DNA from: Dysgonomonas sp. 520
Lineage (GTDB): Bacteria > Bacteroidota > Bacteroidia > Bacteroidales > Dysgonomonadaceae
Direction: 5' to 3'
DNA: 38,500 bases
Assembly: GCF_010501095.1 (NCBI RefSeq)
Contig: NZ_QVMP01000026.1
Location: 4,606 to 43,105 of the forward strand
Shown piece by piece: positions 26,156 to 34,262 of the stretch; within the stretch, counting starts at the first letter, position 1; each line of letters opens with the position of its first letter. The notes beneath the pieces are model-generated. The model was not told the DNA's origin, did no database searches, and saw only the letters and a list, made by a program, of their open reading frames with translations. The position numbers and the translations under genes are program-made.

Positions 26156-27631
26156 TCATTTAAGAAGGTTTTTCCACCTGTTATATGCTTCTCTGTACTG
26201 TTCCGTTTTGTCTTTTTCAGGCTCAACAACTGCAAGTTTTTCTAGCGAGCCAAATGCTTCATCGTTCGAAGCATAGATACCAACACCCATACCTGCGCCT
26301 TTTGCAGCTCCTGCTGCTCCGTCCGTGTTGAAGAGTTCGATAGTTGCACCGCTTACACTAGCCAAAGTTTGAGCAAATAGCGGGCTTAAGAACATATTTG
26401 CATATCCGGCACGGATAAGGTGTATATCCATACCCATTTCTTTCATTACTTCCATGCCATATTCATAGGAGAATACAATCCCTTCCTGAGCAGCACGAAG
26501 CAAATCGGCTTTCGTATGAACGTTGAAGTTTATTCCGTGAATAGAACAATTCACTTCTTTATTTTCCAATACACGTTCTGCTCCATTTCCGAATGGGATA
26601 ATAGAAATACCGTTTGATCCGATGGTGGATTGTGCAGCTAGTTTGTTCATATCATTATACGATAATCCTTCCAATGCTAGGTTACGTTTCAGCCATGAGT
26701 TCAGAATACCTGTTCCATTGATGCAAAGCAACACACCCAAACGGGTTAATTCGTCTGTATAGTTAACGTGAGCAAAGGTATTTACCCGTGATAGCTTGTC
26801 ATAATTTACAGTGTCCAGCACCCCATATACCACTCCCGATGTTCCTGCCGTAGAAGCTATTTCTCCCGGATTGAAGACATTTAAAGACAGTGCATTATTC
26901 GGCTGATCTCCTGCACGATATGTTACGGGTGTTCCTTCTTTCAGTCCAAGCTCTTTTGCTGCACTCGCCGAGACTTCGCCCTGATTACCGAAGATTGGTT
27001 TTATCGGAGGAAAGAAACTTTTTGGAATGCCATAGTAATTCAGAACATCTTCCGACAGGCTTTTCGTTTTGAAATCCCAGAAAATACCTTCCGACAAACC
27101 TTCGACAGTCATTACGATTTCGTCAGTTAGTTTCATTCCGATATAATCGCCGGGGAGCATCAATTTATCAATATTTTCATAGATATGAGGCTCATTTTCT
27201 TTCACCCAAGCCAGTTTCGATGCAGTGAAGTTACCGGGAGAATTGAGCAGATGAGACAGACATTTTTCTTCACCAATAGCTTCGAATGCCTTTTCGCCAT
27301 AAGGAACGGCACGGCTATCGCACCAAATAATGGATGGGCGAAGCACATTCTTATCTTTGTCAACCAGCACCAAACCGTGCATTTGCCAGGTGATACCAAT
27401 GGCTTTTATATCTTCAGCTTTTACTTTTGACTGAGTCATAACCGACTGATGAGCCATTTTCAGGTTCTCCCACCAATCGGCAGGGTCTTGTTCTGCCCAA
27501 CCGGGTTTCACGGCTGTTATCTTCATCTCTTCTTTCGGATAAAAATCCGAAGCAACGATCTTTCCGCTGTTTGCATCCACCAAACATACTTTGACGGAAG
27601 AACTGCCTATGTCGTATCCTAATAAGTACAT
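26156..27631 (-). CDS. xylB: Xylulokinase
   Basis: This 491-residue FGGY-family carbohydrate kinase phosphorylates D-xylulose to xylulose 5-phosphate. The N-terminal nucleotide-binding fold starts MYLLGYDIGSSSVKVCLVDA. Other motifs are GITWQMHGLVLVDKD, the substrate region YRAGDQPNNALSLNVFNPGE, and the C-terminal AAGAAKGAGMGVGIYASNDE. The length is normal. It starts 9 nt after the xylR stop, so the two are co-transcribed. The product feeds the pentose phosphate pathway. Confidence 0.97.
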   Translation of the reverse strand: MYLLGYDIGSSSVKVCLVDANSGKIVASDFYPKEEMKITAVKPGWAEQDPADWWENLKMAHQSVMTQSKVKAEDIKAIGITWQMHGLVLVDKDKNVLRPSIIWCDSRAVPYGEKAFEAIGEEKCLSHLLNSPGNFTASKLAWVKENEPHIYENIDKLMLPGDYIGMKLTDEIVMTVEGLSEGIFWDFKTKSLSEDVLNYYGIPKSFFPPIKPIFGNQGEVSASAAKELGLKEGTPVTYRAGDQPNNALSLNVFNPGEIASTAGTSGVVYGVLDTVNYDKLSRVNTFAHVNYTDELTRLGVLLCINGTGILNSWLKRNLALEGLSYNDMNKLAAQSTIGSNGISIIPFGNGAERVLENKEVNCSIHGINFNVHTKADLLRAAQEGIVFSYEYGMEVMKEMGMDIHLIRAGYANMFLSPLFAQTLASVSGATIELFNTDGAAGAAKGAGMGVGIYASNDEAFGSLEKLAVVEPEKDKTEQYREAYNRWKNLLK

Positions 27632-27640
27632 GTTTTCAGG

Positions 27641-28351
27641 TTATATATTTGTTTTTATTTTATTGAATATCTTTTTGTCGAACTTGTAGTAACGAGCTGC
27701 CCTATGCGGTACATTCTTCTGCATTTCGTTCAGTTGAACAACGTAGGGCATAGTCGCTATTTTTTTATGGAAATTTCTTATATCTATCTTTTTATTATGG
27801 ATAGCCTCATATAGTTTATGAAGTTGGCTTATCGTAAACTTGGTTGGCAACAACTCGAACACGATAGATGAGTCATATTCTATCCATCGCCTTATTTCTC
27901 CCAGCGATTCTTCAACTATCTGATTATGGTCGAAAGGCATTTTGGGTATATCTTTAATCGGAACCCATCCCGATTTCTTATACTTGGAAACATTATTCAG
28001 TTTACGGCTAATTTTGCACAAAGACAAGTAAGCCACGGTTATCAATCTATTGATATCAGGTTGATATTCTACGTTCAGCCATTTTACATCTTCCGGTTTA
28101 CTCGCCCTGTCGGGGGATGCAAAACAGCGAAACTGTCTCAGTGCCATTTTCTTGATTCCGGTAAGTTCGAACAATACCCTGTTGGCTGCGTCGTCCACGT
28201 TTTCCTCGTCATATATCAGGCTACCCGGAAGTTTGAGGTCTTTAAGGTTTCCTTCATTTTGCTGTACCAACAAAATGTTCAACTGCTCGTCGTCAAAGCC
28301 GAAAACAACACAGTCTACGGAAACGTAGGTATGGATAAAACGAGTCCTCAT
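27641..28351 (-). CDS. xylR: NUDIX-fold transcriptional regulator of xylose genes (XylR/NrtR-like)
   Basis: This 236-residue protein has an N-terminal NUDIX domain (about 8-150) and a C-terminal winged HTH (about 165-225, with KFTISQLHKLYEAI). Where catalytic NUDIX enzymes have GX5EX7REUXEEXGU, residues 43-66 keep the first G and E but read NRVLFELTG in place of REUXEEXG. Hydrolysis is therefore unlikely, and the domain probably senses a sugar. In Bacteroides such NUDIX regulators control pentose genes, and xylR-xylB-xylA-xylT is a known order there. The position directly before xylB supports repression relieved by xylose. A palindrome-rich upstream region (28459-28508) may be its operator. 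Confidence 0.92.
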   Translation of the reverse strand: MRTRFIHTYVSVDCVVFGFDDEQLNILLVQQNEGNLKDLKLPGSLIYDEENVDDAANRVLFELTGIKKMALRQFRCFASPDRASKPEDVKWLNVEYQPDINRLITVAYLSLCKISRKLNNVSKYKKSGWVPIKDIPKMPFDHNQIVEESLGEIRRWIEYDSSIVFELLPTKFTISQLHKLYEAIHNKKIDIRNFHKKIATMPYVVQLNEMQKNVPHRAARYYKFDKKIFNKIKTNI

Positions 28352-28458
28352 AGAAAATTTAGTTTAGGTATTTTCTGCTAATATATTACTTTCTTGGATG
28401 CAGTGCAAGTGTATTTGCATAATTTGTATTTACATGCGATTGATATTCAGTGTATTAT

Positions 28459-28508
28459 ATTCTGTGTAGAATACAATAAGTATAATGATGCTTATTGTCC
28501 AGAATACA
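28459..28508. promoter_or_regulatory. Palindrome cluster upstream of xylR, candidate operator
   Basis: ACAATAAG (28473-28480) and CTTATTGT (28491-28498) are inverted with a 10-nt spacer. ATTCTGTGTAGAAT (28459-28472) overlaps the left side, and AGAATACA recurs at 28469 and 28501. The cluster sits about 110-150 bp before the xylR start. Operator function is inference. The rest of 28352-28653 shows no gene. Confidence 0.45.
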
Positions 28509-28653
28509 TAATAGAATGAAGTGAAAGGGTAAATAAAAGCCTATCGCTTTCGTTTATAGTAATACAATAAGAGGGAATGGCTTGGGTATGTAAAATTTTT
28601 GTTTTTTTATCATTCTCGGATAATCGGCGGAGACTAAATTGCGGATATCTTAT

Positions 28654-28683
28654 AAAAAAGAAAAGGTTGTCGTCCCGACAACC
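28654..28683 (-). terminator. Rho-independent terminator (minus strand) of the candidate sRNA or rmuC
   Basis: GGTTGTCG (28665-28672) and CGACAACC (28676-28683) form an 8-bp stem with a 3-nt loop. On the minus strand it is followed by TTTTCTTTTTT. Confidence 0.88.
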
Positions 28684-28727
28684 CCAATCTCAAATTGTTA
28701 ACCTTAAATCTAATACCATGAAAAACA
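28654..28727 (-). ncRNA. Candidate small RNA of about 73 nt downstream of rmuC
   Basis: On the minus strand a -7 box TACATTTG lies at 28740-28733. A transcript starting near 28727 would run through TTTTTCATGGTATTAGATTT, AAGGTTAACAATTTGAGATT and GGGGTTGTCGGGACGACAAC, then end at the strong terminator. No protein of useful length is encoded in it. The stretch reminds me of a sequence that recurs in Bacteroidales intergenic regions, but I cannot verify this. The alternative is that it is simply the rmuC 3' UTR. Confidence 0.5.
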
Positions 28728-28732
28728 CAGTA

Positions 28733-28740
28733 CAAATGTA
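28733..28740 (-). promoter_or_regulatory. -7 promoter box of the candidate sRNA
   Basis: TACATTTG on the minus strand matches TAnnTTTG exactly. The -33 region about 19 nt upstream is T-rich (GTTTTATA) without a perfect TTTG. Confidence 0.45.
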
Positions 28741-28816
28741 CACTATTTCATGTTATAAAACATAATATTTCGATTTTATTTATAATTCATTAACCTATGT
28801 TAATTATGCAAGTTTC

Positions 28817-30073
28817 CTAATCTGTATCAGGTAATTCTTTTTGCGACTTGATTCCCAGTTCTTTAAGCATCTCAGCCTGACGAATGAGATTTCCGCTTCC
28901 CGTACTAAGCTGAGAGTATGCTTTCTCGTAACTTCGCTGGGTTTTCTCGATGCTTTTACCCACATCCTGAAGAGTTTCCACAAATCCGGCAAACTTGTCA
29001 TATAATTTAGCACCTCGTTCTGCAATTTCCTGAGCATTACGACTTTGATACTCCCGTTTCCACAAATCGGACACAACTTTCAGTGAAGCAATAAGATTGG
29101 TAGGACTGATAAGCAAAATTCGCTTTTTATATGCATAATCCCAAATAGACGAGTCGAGTTGCATAGCCAAAATATAGGCAGGCTCGTTTGGTACAAACAT
29201 CATCACAAAATCGAGTGAGTCGATATAATCTTGATATGATTTCACACTCAATTCGTCGATATGCCTTTTCATGGACATTATATGTTCTTTCTCGGCTACC
29301 AGCTTTTCCTCATCCGATTTTGCCTCAACATATCGGACATAGCCGTTGAGGGAAACCTTTGAGTCTATAACTATCTTTCGTCCTCCCGGATAAGACACAA
29401 TCACATCCGGTTGCATGTATTTGTTATGTTCGTTTTTCAGCCTTTCGCCATCCGAATTGGTTATAAAATCCTGAATATAATATTCTTCGCCTTTTTTCAA
29501 ACCCGATTTCTCTAATATCGATTCCAGAATCATCTCGCCCCAATTTCCTTGTATTTTGTTATTGCCTTTCAGCGCTTTGGTCAGATTGTTGGCATCTTCA
29601 CTGATCTGGTTATTCAGGGCAACAAGCTCTTTTATCCTTTCTTCCAATGAGAACCGTTGTTTCGATTCCTTATCGTATGTTTCTTCTACCTTGGTTTTAA
29701 ATTCCGATAGCTTTTCGTTCAATGGTTTAAGGATAGCCTCCATATTATTTTTGTTGACATCCGTAAAGCGGAGGGTTTTCTCCTCCAATATCTGGTTGGC
29801 TAAAACCTGAAAGTCTTTGTTCAACTGCTCTCTGGTATTGGCCAATTCTGCTTGCTGCGACTTCAACAACTCTTCTTTTGCCGACAGAGTAGCTTCTAGT
29901 TCGGCTATTGCTTTTATATTTTCGAGTTCTTTGTTTTGCAACGAGCCCACTTCGTCGCGCAACGCCTGATTTTCTTTTTTCAAGTCTTTCATCTGGCTTG
30001 CTGCATTTTTTTGCAACCAAAAAATTACGAAGCAAACAATAAGAAATGATATGCCGATTATAAGATATTCCAT
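28817..30073 (-). CDS. rmuC: DNA recombination protein RmuC
   Basis: This 418-residue protein has an N-terminal TM helix (YLIIGISFLIVCFVIFWLQ, residues 3-21). A long coiled coil follows (about 25-130), then the RmuC nuclease-like domain with KGNNKIQGNWGEMILESILE, QPDVIVSYPGGRKIVIDSKV and FVPNEPAYILAMQLD. The PDVIV...IDSK motif resembles the PD-(D/E)XK active site. RmuC limits inversions at short inverted repeats and has been linked to phage defence in other bacteria. In a genome as rich in inverted repeats as this window, that is an interesting coincidence. The length and motifs are normal. Confidence 0.96.
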   Translation of the reverse strand: MEYLIIGISFLIVCFVIFWLQKNAASQMKDLKKENQALRDEVGSLQNKELENIKAIAELEATLSAKEELLKSQQAELANTREQLNKDFQVLANQILEEKTLRFTDVNKNNMEAILKPLNEKLSEFKTKVEETYDKESKQRFSLEERIKELVALNNQISEDANNLTKALKGNNKIQGNWGEMILESILEKSGLKKGEEYYIQDFITNSDGERLKNEHNKYMQPDVIVSYPGGRKIVIDSKVSLNGYVRYVEAKSDEEKLVAEKEHIMSMKRHIDELSVKSYQDYIDSLDFVMMFVPNEPAYILAMQLDSSIWDYAYKKRILLISPTNLIASLKVVSDLWKREYQSRNAQEIAERGAKLYDKFAGFVETLQDVGKSIEKTQRSYEKAYSQLSTGSGNLIRQAEMLKELGIKSQKELPDTD

Positions 30074-30173
30074 TCTAGTTTATCCTTTTAAATTTTGAGA
30101 AAAATAATATTGCCTTGCGAATTTAGCCATAGTTTTTCAAAAGGGAAAATCCGGAGTTTATTTTTACTTTGTC

Positions 30174-30217
30174 CTACAAAAACAAAGGACACGAATTACT
30201 TATGAATTCATGTCCTT
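30174..30217 (-). terminator. Terminator downstream of the tandem secreted-protein operon (minus strand)
   Basis: AAAGGACACGAATT (30184-30197) pairs with AATTCATGTCCTT (30205-30217) with one wobble. On the minus strand it is followed by TTTGTTTTTGT. It lies within the 300-bp gap 30074-30374, where I see no gene. Confidence 0.75.
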
Positions 30218-30374
30218 GTTACATTAAATTTATATTCTTATTCGGTAAGCATAAAAGCTGCTATTGAATTTTATAATATCATAACTCTTAAATTATGATA
30301 ATCCCCATTAAATGAAGAATGAAAAGTTGGAAAATCTCTTATAACTTTTAACTCAAGACTTTTAACCAGATAAG

Positions 30375-31103
30375 TTATCCACCAAACGGAATGGCCCACA
30401 TACGCCCTTCTCCCGAATAGGGTAACGATTGTGTTGCATCCAGTTGCGTTGATCTTGCCCACATATAATATGTAGTTGTGGTAGAAAGATTTACAAAATA
30501 AACAACCGAAGTAGGGAGATAAGTATAAATGAAACCACTTCCACTCATCCCTCGTCTGTTGTGAACAACATCATCCCTAACAATTGATACTGATGATGTG
30601 GACAGATCCCAAAGAATACTTGCGTAGGGTACTGTAAGGTTTCGGTAGGTTGCGATAAATGTAATCTGCCAACTTCCGGCAGGCAGGGTTATGGATACTC
30701 CCATATAAGTAGGATTTTTTGTGATGCTTGTTCCTGTGAGGATGGAGTGCACACTTTGAACTCCCGTTTGATTCGAATATATAGGAAGCGTACGCGGAGC
30801 ATCTGCCCACTTGGCATTCCCGTTGGCATCGCAAAGCAGAACACGTTCGTTTTGTTGGTTTCCATCAACTAAGCGAAAAGTCCCTGCCACATGAAGCGTA
30901 GTATCAGGCTTAACTGTCCCAATCCCGAGATGTCCTTTATCCGTAACCACAACATCATCCGTTGTTATATTACTTGCGTCCGTATCTTTATTTGTGTCAA
31001 TATGTAATAGAGCCTTAGGCGATTCGGTATGCACACCTACTTGTGCATTTACCGTAAAAGCAATTAATAGGCCTGATATGATTGTTAAAATTTGTAGTTT
31101 CAT
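30375..31103 (-). CDS. Secreted tandem-family protein, copy 3 (VGVHTESP type)
   Basis: This 242-residue protein has a signal peptide (MKLQILTIISGLLIAFTVNAQ). The mature N-terminus VGVHTESPKALLHIDTNKDT leads to DDVVVTDKGHLGIGTVKPDTTLHVAG. This double VG-x-x-T-x-x-P motif is seen at the head of many Bacteroidetes proteins annotated as tail-fibre or cell-surface proteins. A NGNAKWADA linker precedes a beta-rich C-terminal half with GVSITLPAGSWQITFIATYR, ILWDLSTSSVS, TTTYYMWARS and a final YSGEGRMWAIPFGG. Its two siblings lie directly upstream on the same strand (13 nt to the stop of copy 2). The C-terminal half looks like a jelly-roll or C1q/TNF-like sandwich, which is my guess. No lipobox, TM segment or T9SS domain is present. 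The function is unknown. Confidence 0.85.
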   Translation of the reverse strand: MKLQILTIISGLLIAFTVNAQVGVHTESPKALLHIDTNKDTDASNITTDDVVVTDKGHLGIGTVKPDTTLHVAGTFRLVDGNQQNERVLLCDANGNAKWADAPRTLPIYSNQTGVQSVHSILTGTSITKNPTYMGVSITLPAGSWQITFIATYRNLTVPYASILWDLSTSSVSIVRDDVVHNRRGMSGSGFIYTYLPTSVVYFVNLSTTTTYYMWARSTQLDATQSLPYSGEGRMWAIPFGG

Positions 31104-31116
31104 TATATTTTATTTT

Positions 31117-31815
31117 TTATTGTGGAATTGCCCATATACGGCCTAATCCCGAATAAGTTAAAGTTCGAACTGCATTGCCCCATAAATAATATGTCGTTGT
31201 AGTAGTTGGAGTTACGAAATAAGATGCCATAACATAAGCATCCGTGCCCGGAACAGCATTATTGCTGAGAATTCTTCCCACCCTATCACAGCTTGTTGCG
31301 CTTGTACTTAAGTCCCACCAAATGGAAACACTTATTTCGGAGTTATTTCTAAAAGCACTTGTCATGATTACCTGCCAGTTTCCTGCAGGTAAAGTTATAT
31401 TTACTCCTACATATTGAAAACCGATGCCTCCTATTAGTTGAAGGCCTGTAAGCGCCGCATTGGCATCATTTCCATAAATAACAGAACTTATAGTTTTGGG
31501 TTTCCAGTGTCCTAATCCATCATTGTCAGATGTTAACACATAATTGGCATTTTGAGTACCATCAGCTATTTTCATATCACCAACAATATGCAAATTGGCG
31601 GTAGGAGATAAAACCCCGATCCCGACACGCCCATTTTCACGAATAATGATATCATCACCCGAATTTGTTCCATCCGGGAGTGTATTGCCTTTAGGGTCAA
31701 TATGTACTACACCTTGTGGCATTTCTGTATTTATTCCTACCTGTGCATTTGCATAAATACCAACAAGCAATATTGTAAGAATAGAAAATAGTTTCTTTTT
31801 TATATATCCGGTCAT
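31117..31815 (-). CDS. Secreted tandem-family protein, copy 2 (VGINTEMP type)
   Basis: I place the start at the ATG at 31815, giving 232 residues and a clean signal peptide, MTGYIKKKLFSILTILLVG followed by IYANAQ. The frame is open 16 codons farther upstream, but that start would overlap the previous gene and precede the signal peptide. The mature sequence has VGINTEMPQGVVHIDPKGNT, GRVGIGVLSPTANLHIVGD and NDGLGHWKPK. The C-terminal region has VGVNITLPAGNWQVIMTSAF, WWDLSTSATS, TTTTTYYLWGNA and LTYSGLGRIWAIPQ. It lacks the long loops of its siblings. It starts 26 nt after copy 1 stops. The function is unknown. Confidence 0.85.
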   Translation of the reverse strand: MTGYIKKKLFSILTILLVGIYANAQVGINTEMPQGVVHIDPKGNTLPDGTNSGDDIIIRENGRVGIGVLSPTANLHIVGDMKIADGTQNANYVLTSDNDGLGHWKPKTISSVIYGNDANAALTGLQLIGGIGFQYVGVNITLPAGNWQVIMTSAFRNNSEISVSIWWDLSTSATSCDRVGRILSNNAVPGTDAYVMASYFVTPTTTTTYYLWGNAVRTLTYSGLGRIWAIPQ

Positions 31816-31841
31816 ATCTATATATTTATTTATTTTGATTT

Positions 31842-32543
31842 TTAGTCTATTGACATCCCCCATATACGTGCTTCTCCTGTATAATCAGCTGTCACTCCAC
31901 TGGTTGTATTTCCCCACATGTAGTAGGTTGTTTCTGTGCTGTGTTGAACCAGATATATGGCATTTACTGTGGAATAACGACCAATATTTCCAGTTGAATT
32001 ATTCGCGGCATAGCTAATTGAACGTGAAGATCCACCACCGGTGTTAGTTGTTGAGGATGTGCTTAGGTCCCATATAATATTGTATGGTGTAGTTGTTTTA
32101 CCTGCATTATAGGTACCTATAAAAGTTATTTGCCAAATGCCTGCCGGTAACGTAATGCTTACTCCCGCATATTTGGATGTTGAAGTTAGATCTGGTGTTA
32201 ATGACGTTAAATCGCCAACTATCGTTCTCCTTGCTTTTTGAATCACCCAATCTGCATTTCCATCAGCATCAGATTGTAGGACATACCCCGATTTCTGATT
32301 TCCATTTACATATTTGAATGATCCATTGTTGATTTCTAAAGTGTTGGATGGCGAAACAGTGCCTACCCCCATATTTCCGTCTGATGTCACCACCACATCA
32401 TCTGCGACATTTGTGTTACCATTTGTGTCTCTTTTCCCGTCGATGTGGAAGATACCCTGAGGGTTTTCGGTGTTCACTCCCACCTGTGCTTTTAGAGCCG
32501 TAACGGCTAAAAAAATCAATAAAATTAAACTGCTCTTTTTCAT
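31842..32543 (-). CDS. Secreted tandem-family protein, copy 1 (VGVNTENP type)
   Basis: This 233-residue protein is first in the three-gene minus-strand operon. The signal peptide is MKKSSLILLIFLAVTALKAQ. The head is VGVNTENPQGIFHIDGKRDT and GNMGVGTVSPSNTLEINNG, then NADWVIQKARR as a linker. The C-terminal half has AGVSITLPAGIWQITFIGTY, IIWDLSTSSTTN, TETTYYMWGNT and YTGEARIWGMSID. All three copies share the linker Trp, the LPAG-x-WQ motif, WDLSTS, TTYY-x-W and the terminal G-x-(A/G)R(I/M)W motif, so they arose by duplication. Upstream is the repeat island at 32636-33015. I see no clear promoter. Confidence 0.85.
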   Translation of the reverse strand: MKKSSLILLIFLAVTALKAQVGVNTENPQGIFHIDGKRDTNGNTNVADDVVVTSDGNMGVGTVSPSNTLEINNGSFKYVNGNQKSGYVLQSDADGNADWVIQKARRTIVGDLTSLTPDLTSTSKYAGVSITLPAGIWQITFIGTYNAGKTTTPYNIIWDLSTSSTTNTGGGSSRSISYAANNSTGNIGRYSTVNAIYLVQHSTETTYYMWGNTTSGVTADYTGEARIWGMSID

Positions 32544-32635
32544 AAGTTTTTAATGTTGTTTGTTGTGTTGTTTTTATAAATAATATCAATCGGTTGTTTT
32601 TAATCGACCTGTTTTTTACTGCCGCGTCTCCTGCA

Positions 32636-32860
32636 GAGACTTGCCTTCGTTCATTTTGTCTTGACACAAAACGAACCAAAAAGTCAAGGCTTAGCTTCTC
32701 GGCGACCCGTTACAAGCTTACAGGCTAAATTGAAAAAACTCGCTTCGCTCAAACAGCTTTCAATTTTACGCCTTATTTCGCTTAACGTGTTCCCGCCTAC
32801 GAAGCAGATGCCGTTCTACCTGACGGGCGCAAACTCCTCCTTTGTTCTCTGGGGTTTGTA
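32636..32860. repeat. Interspersed repeat with TTTTGTCTTGACACAAAAC palindrome
   Basis: The segment opens with TTCATTTTGTCTTGACACAA and AACGAACCAAAAAGTCAAGG, containing the inverted arms TTCATTTTGT and ACACAAAACGAA. It continues with GACCCGTTACAAGCTTACAG, CTCGCTTCGCTCAAACAGCT and CGACCTGACGGGC-like strings. I recognise this as a type of intergenic repeat common in Bacteroidetes genomes. A 66-codon frame inside it is not credible as a gene. Confidence 0.6.
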
Positions 32861-33015
32861 ACCCCGGAGTTATTATTTCCCGGATTTAAAATCCGGATAG
32901 CAGCCAAGCATGGGATTGCAAATCCCATGCGACGACAGGATGGGAGGGGGTAGTTTGTAGGGGCAGGGCTCTGCTCTGCCCGATAGTAGGGGCGTAAAAT
33001 CTTACGCCCGATATA
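32861..33015. repeat. Cluster of short GC-rich palindromes (GTAGGGGC core)
   Basis: Four small palindromes follow one another: GGGGTTTGTAACCCC, GGATTTAAAATCC, TGGGATTGCAAATCCCA and GGGCGTAAGATTTTACGCCC-like (here GGGGCGTAAAATCTTACGCC). They share the GTAGGGGC core with family C, but no family C termini are visible. From 33016 to 33425 I see no gene. Confidence 0.6.
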
Positions 33016-33162
33016 TTCCCTGACAAATGCAATTTGCCCTACATTTTTTTATTTAAAAAAATCGAAAAAAGAACGCCTTGATCATAATTTGCCTCACTTC
33101 CGCTTCAATCCAATTGAAAATCGGCAATAGTGTTAAATATCTGATTGCCTGACTGTTTCCCA

Positions 33163-33187
33163 TCTGTCACTGACTAAGTGACGGAGG
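33163..33187. repeat. Left inverted repeat flanking the AraC-type gene
   Basis: TCTGTCACTGACTAAGTGAC plus GGAGG is the inverted counterpart, with one mismatch in 25, of the copy at 34242-34268. Each copy is itself an imperfect palindrome with CTGTCACT/AGTGAC arms. Confidence 0.8.
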
Positions 33188-33425
33188 AGCGATAATTGAC
33201 ATGCTATTACGTTTATTATCAATTGATTATAAAAACGGAGATTCCAATATGTGAAACATCGGTTAAACAGGCAGAAATAGTTTCTATTTATACAGATGAT
33301 TATCTTGCTTTAAACATTTAGTAAACAACAGCTTATTAGTTCAGACGGAAAAATGGTTTTGAAAAAATCTGTAATACATTAGTTAAACACGCACTAATAC
33401 AAACACTTAAACAAACATAAAAAAG

Positions 33426-34262
33426 ATGAAGGATAATGATAAGAATGAAAGTGCTTTGATACGATTCCTCAATTTTGAGAAAGGTTCCGATTGGGAAACG
33501 AAAGAGGGTGAAAGCAGAATTATTGTAGTAACGAAAGGTCGGTTGGGTATATCTTCCAACATGCAAAATTCGTTGACGGTATCCGAATCGAGACTGTTTT
33601 TCCTGCCTGCGGGAGATCATTTATCTGCCAGAGTGTTGGAGAAAAGTTCGGTGATTGTAATAAATTTGATTGATTCCGTCCATCTTGAAACTATGAATAT
33701 CAGTAGTATATGTGAACAAAAGCCGGACATATCCTGCCTGAGAATGGATAGCGTGCTACACGCCTATGTCCGTTCGCTTCAAATGTATGAAGAAAGCGGC
33801 ATAAGTAGTGAGGTCCTCTACACTTTGAAAATCAGGGAATTAATTTGCATTTTGAAGATGTCGTACTCGAATGAAGAGCTGACCGATTTCTTCCGCTCTC
33901 ATCTGTCTAACGATTTTCATTTCTCGGAGCAAGTGCGTAAATTGTCTCAAAACACATTAAATGTGAGATTGTTAGCAGAAAAGATGAATTACAGCTATTC
34001 GGGATTCAACAAGCGGTTTCGCAAGACGTTTGGCATGTCGGCTTATTCGTGGCTCCGTCAGCGAAGAACTAACACGGTATATTATGAAATCTATTACACG
34101 AACAAAACCCTGAAACAAATATCGACGGATCACAAATTTGCGACGCTTTCTCATTTCAACGAATTTTGCCACAAAAATCTGGGCAAAGCTCCCTCCGAAA
34201 TCCGACGGAAAAGAAGACAGGAAAGTAGCCATAAAAAAGAACCTCTGTCACTTAGTCAGTGA
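33426..34262 (+). CDS. AraC-family transcriptional regulator
   Basis: This 278-residue protein has an N-terminal cupin-like region (about 1-120) and a C-terminal AraC double HTH (about 165-262). The HTH contains LNVRLLAEKMNYSYSGFNKR, FRKTFGMSAYSWLRQRR and LKQISTDHKFATLSHFNEFC, with the closing KNLGKAPSEIRRKRR. The effector is unknown. The last six codons and the stop lie inside the palindrome at 34242-34268, and an inverted copy of that palindrome lies upstream at 33163. The leader holds several TTAAACA motifs. The gene is transcribed toward the lptD-like gene but has a separate promoter region. It does not resemble a specific characterised regulator. Confidence 0.88.
   Translation: MKDNDKNESALIRFLNFEKGSDWETKEGESRIIVVTKGRLGISSNMQNSLTVSESRLFFLPAGDHLSARVLEKSSVIVINLIDSVHLETMNISSICEQKPDISCLRMDSVLHAYVRSLQMYEESGISSEVLYTLKIRELICILKMSYSNEELTDFFRSHLSNDFHFSEQVRKLSQNTLNVRLLAEKMNYSYSGFNKRFRKTFGMSAYSWLRQRRTNTVYYEIYYTNKTLKQISTDHKFATLSHFNEFCHKNLGKAPSEIRRKRRQESSHKKEPLSLSQ

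Noticed and set aside
28577-28765. 62-codon plus-strand frame and a 15-codon ORF starting at 28718
   Set aside because: The frame runs through the minus-strand terminator and sRNA-like region. The short ORF is more simply the complement of a non-coding RNA.
32661-32861. 66-codon plus-strand frame in the repeat island
   Set aside because: It consists of interspersed repeat sequence with palindromes, and its composition is not protein-like.
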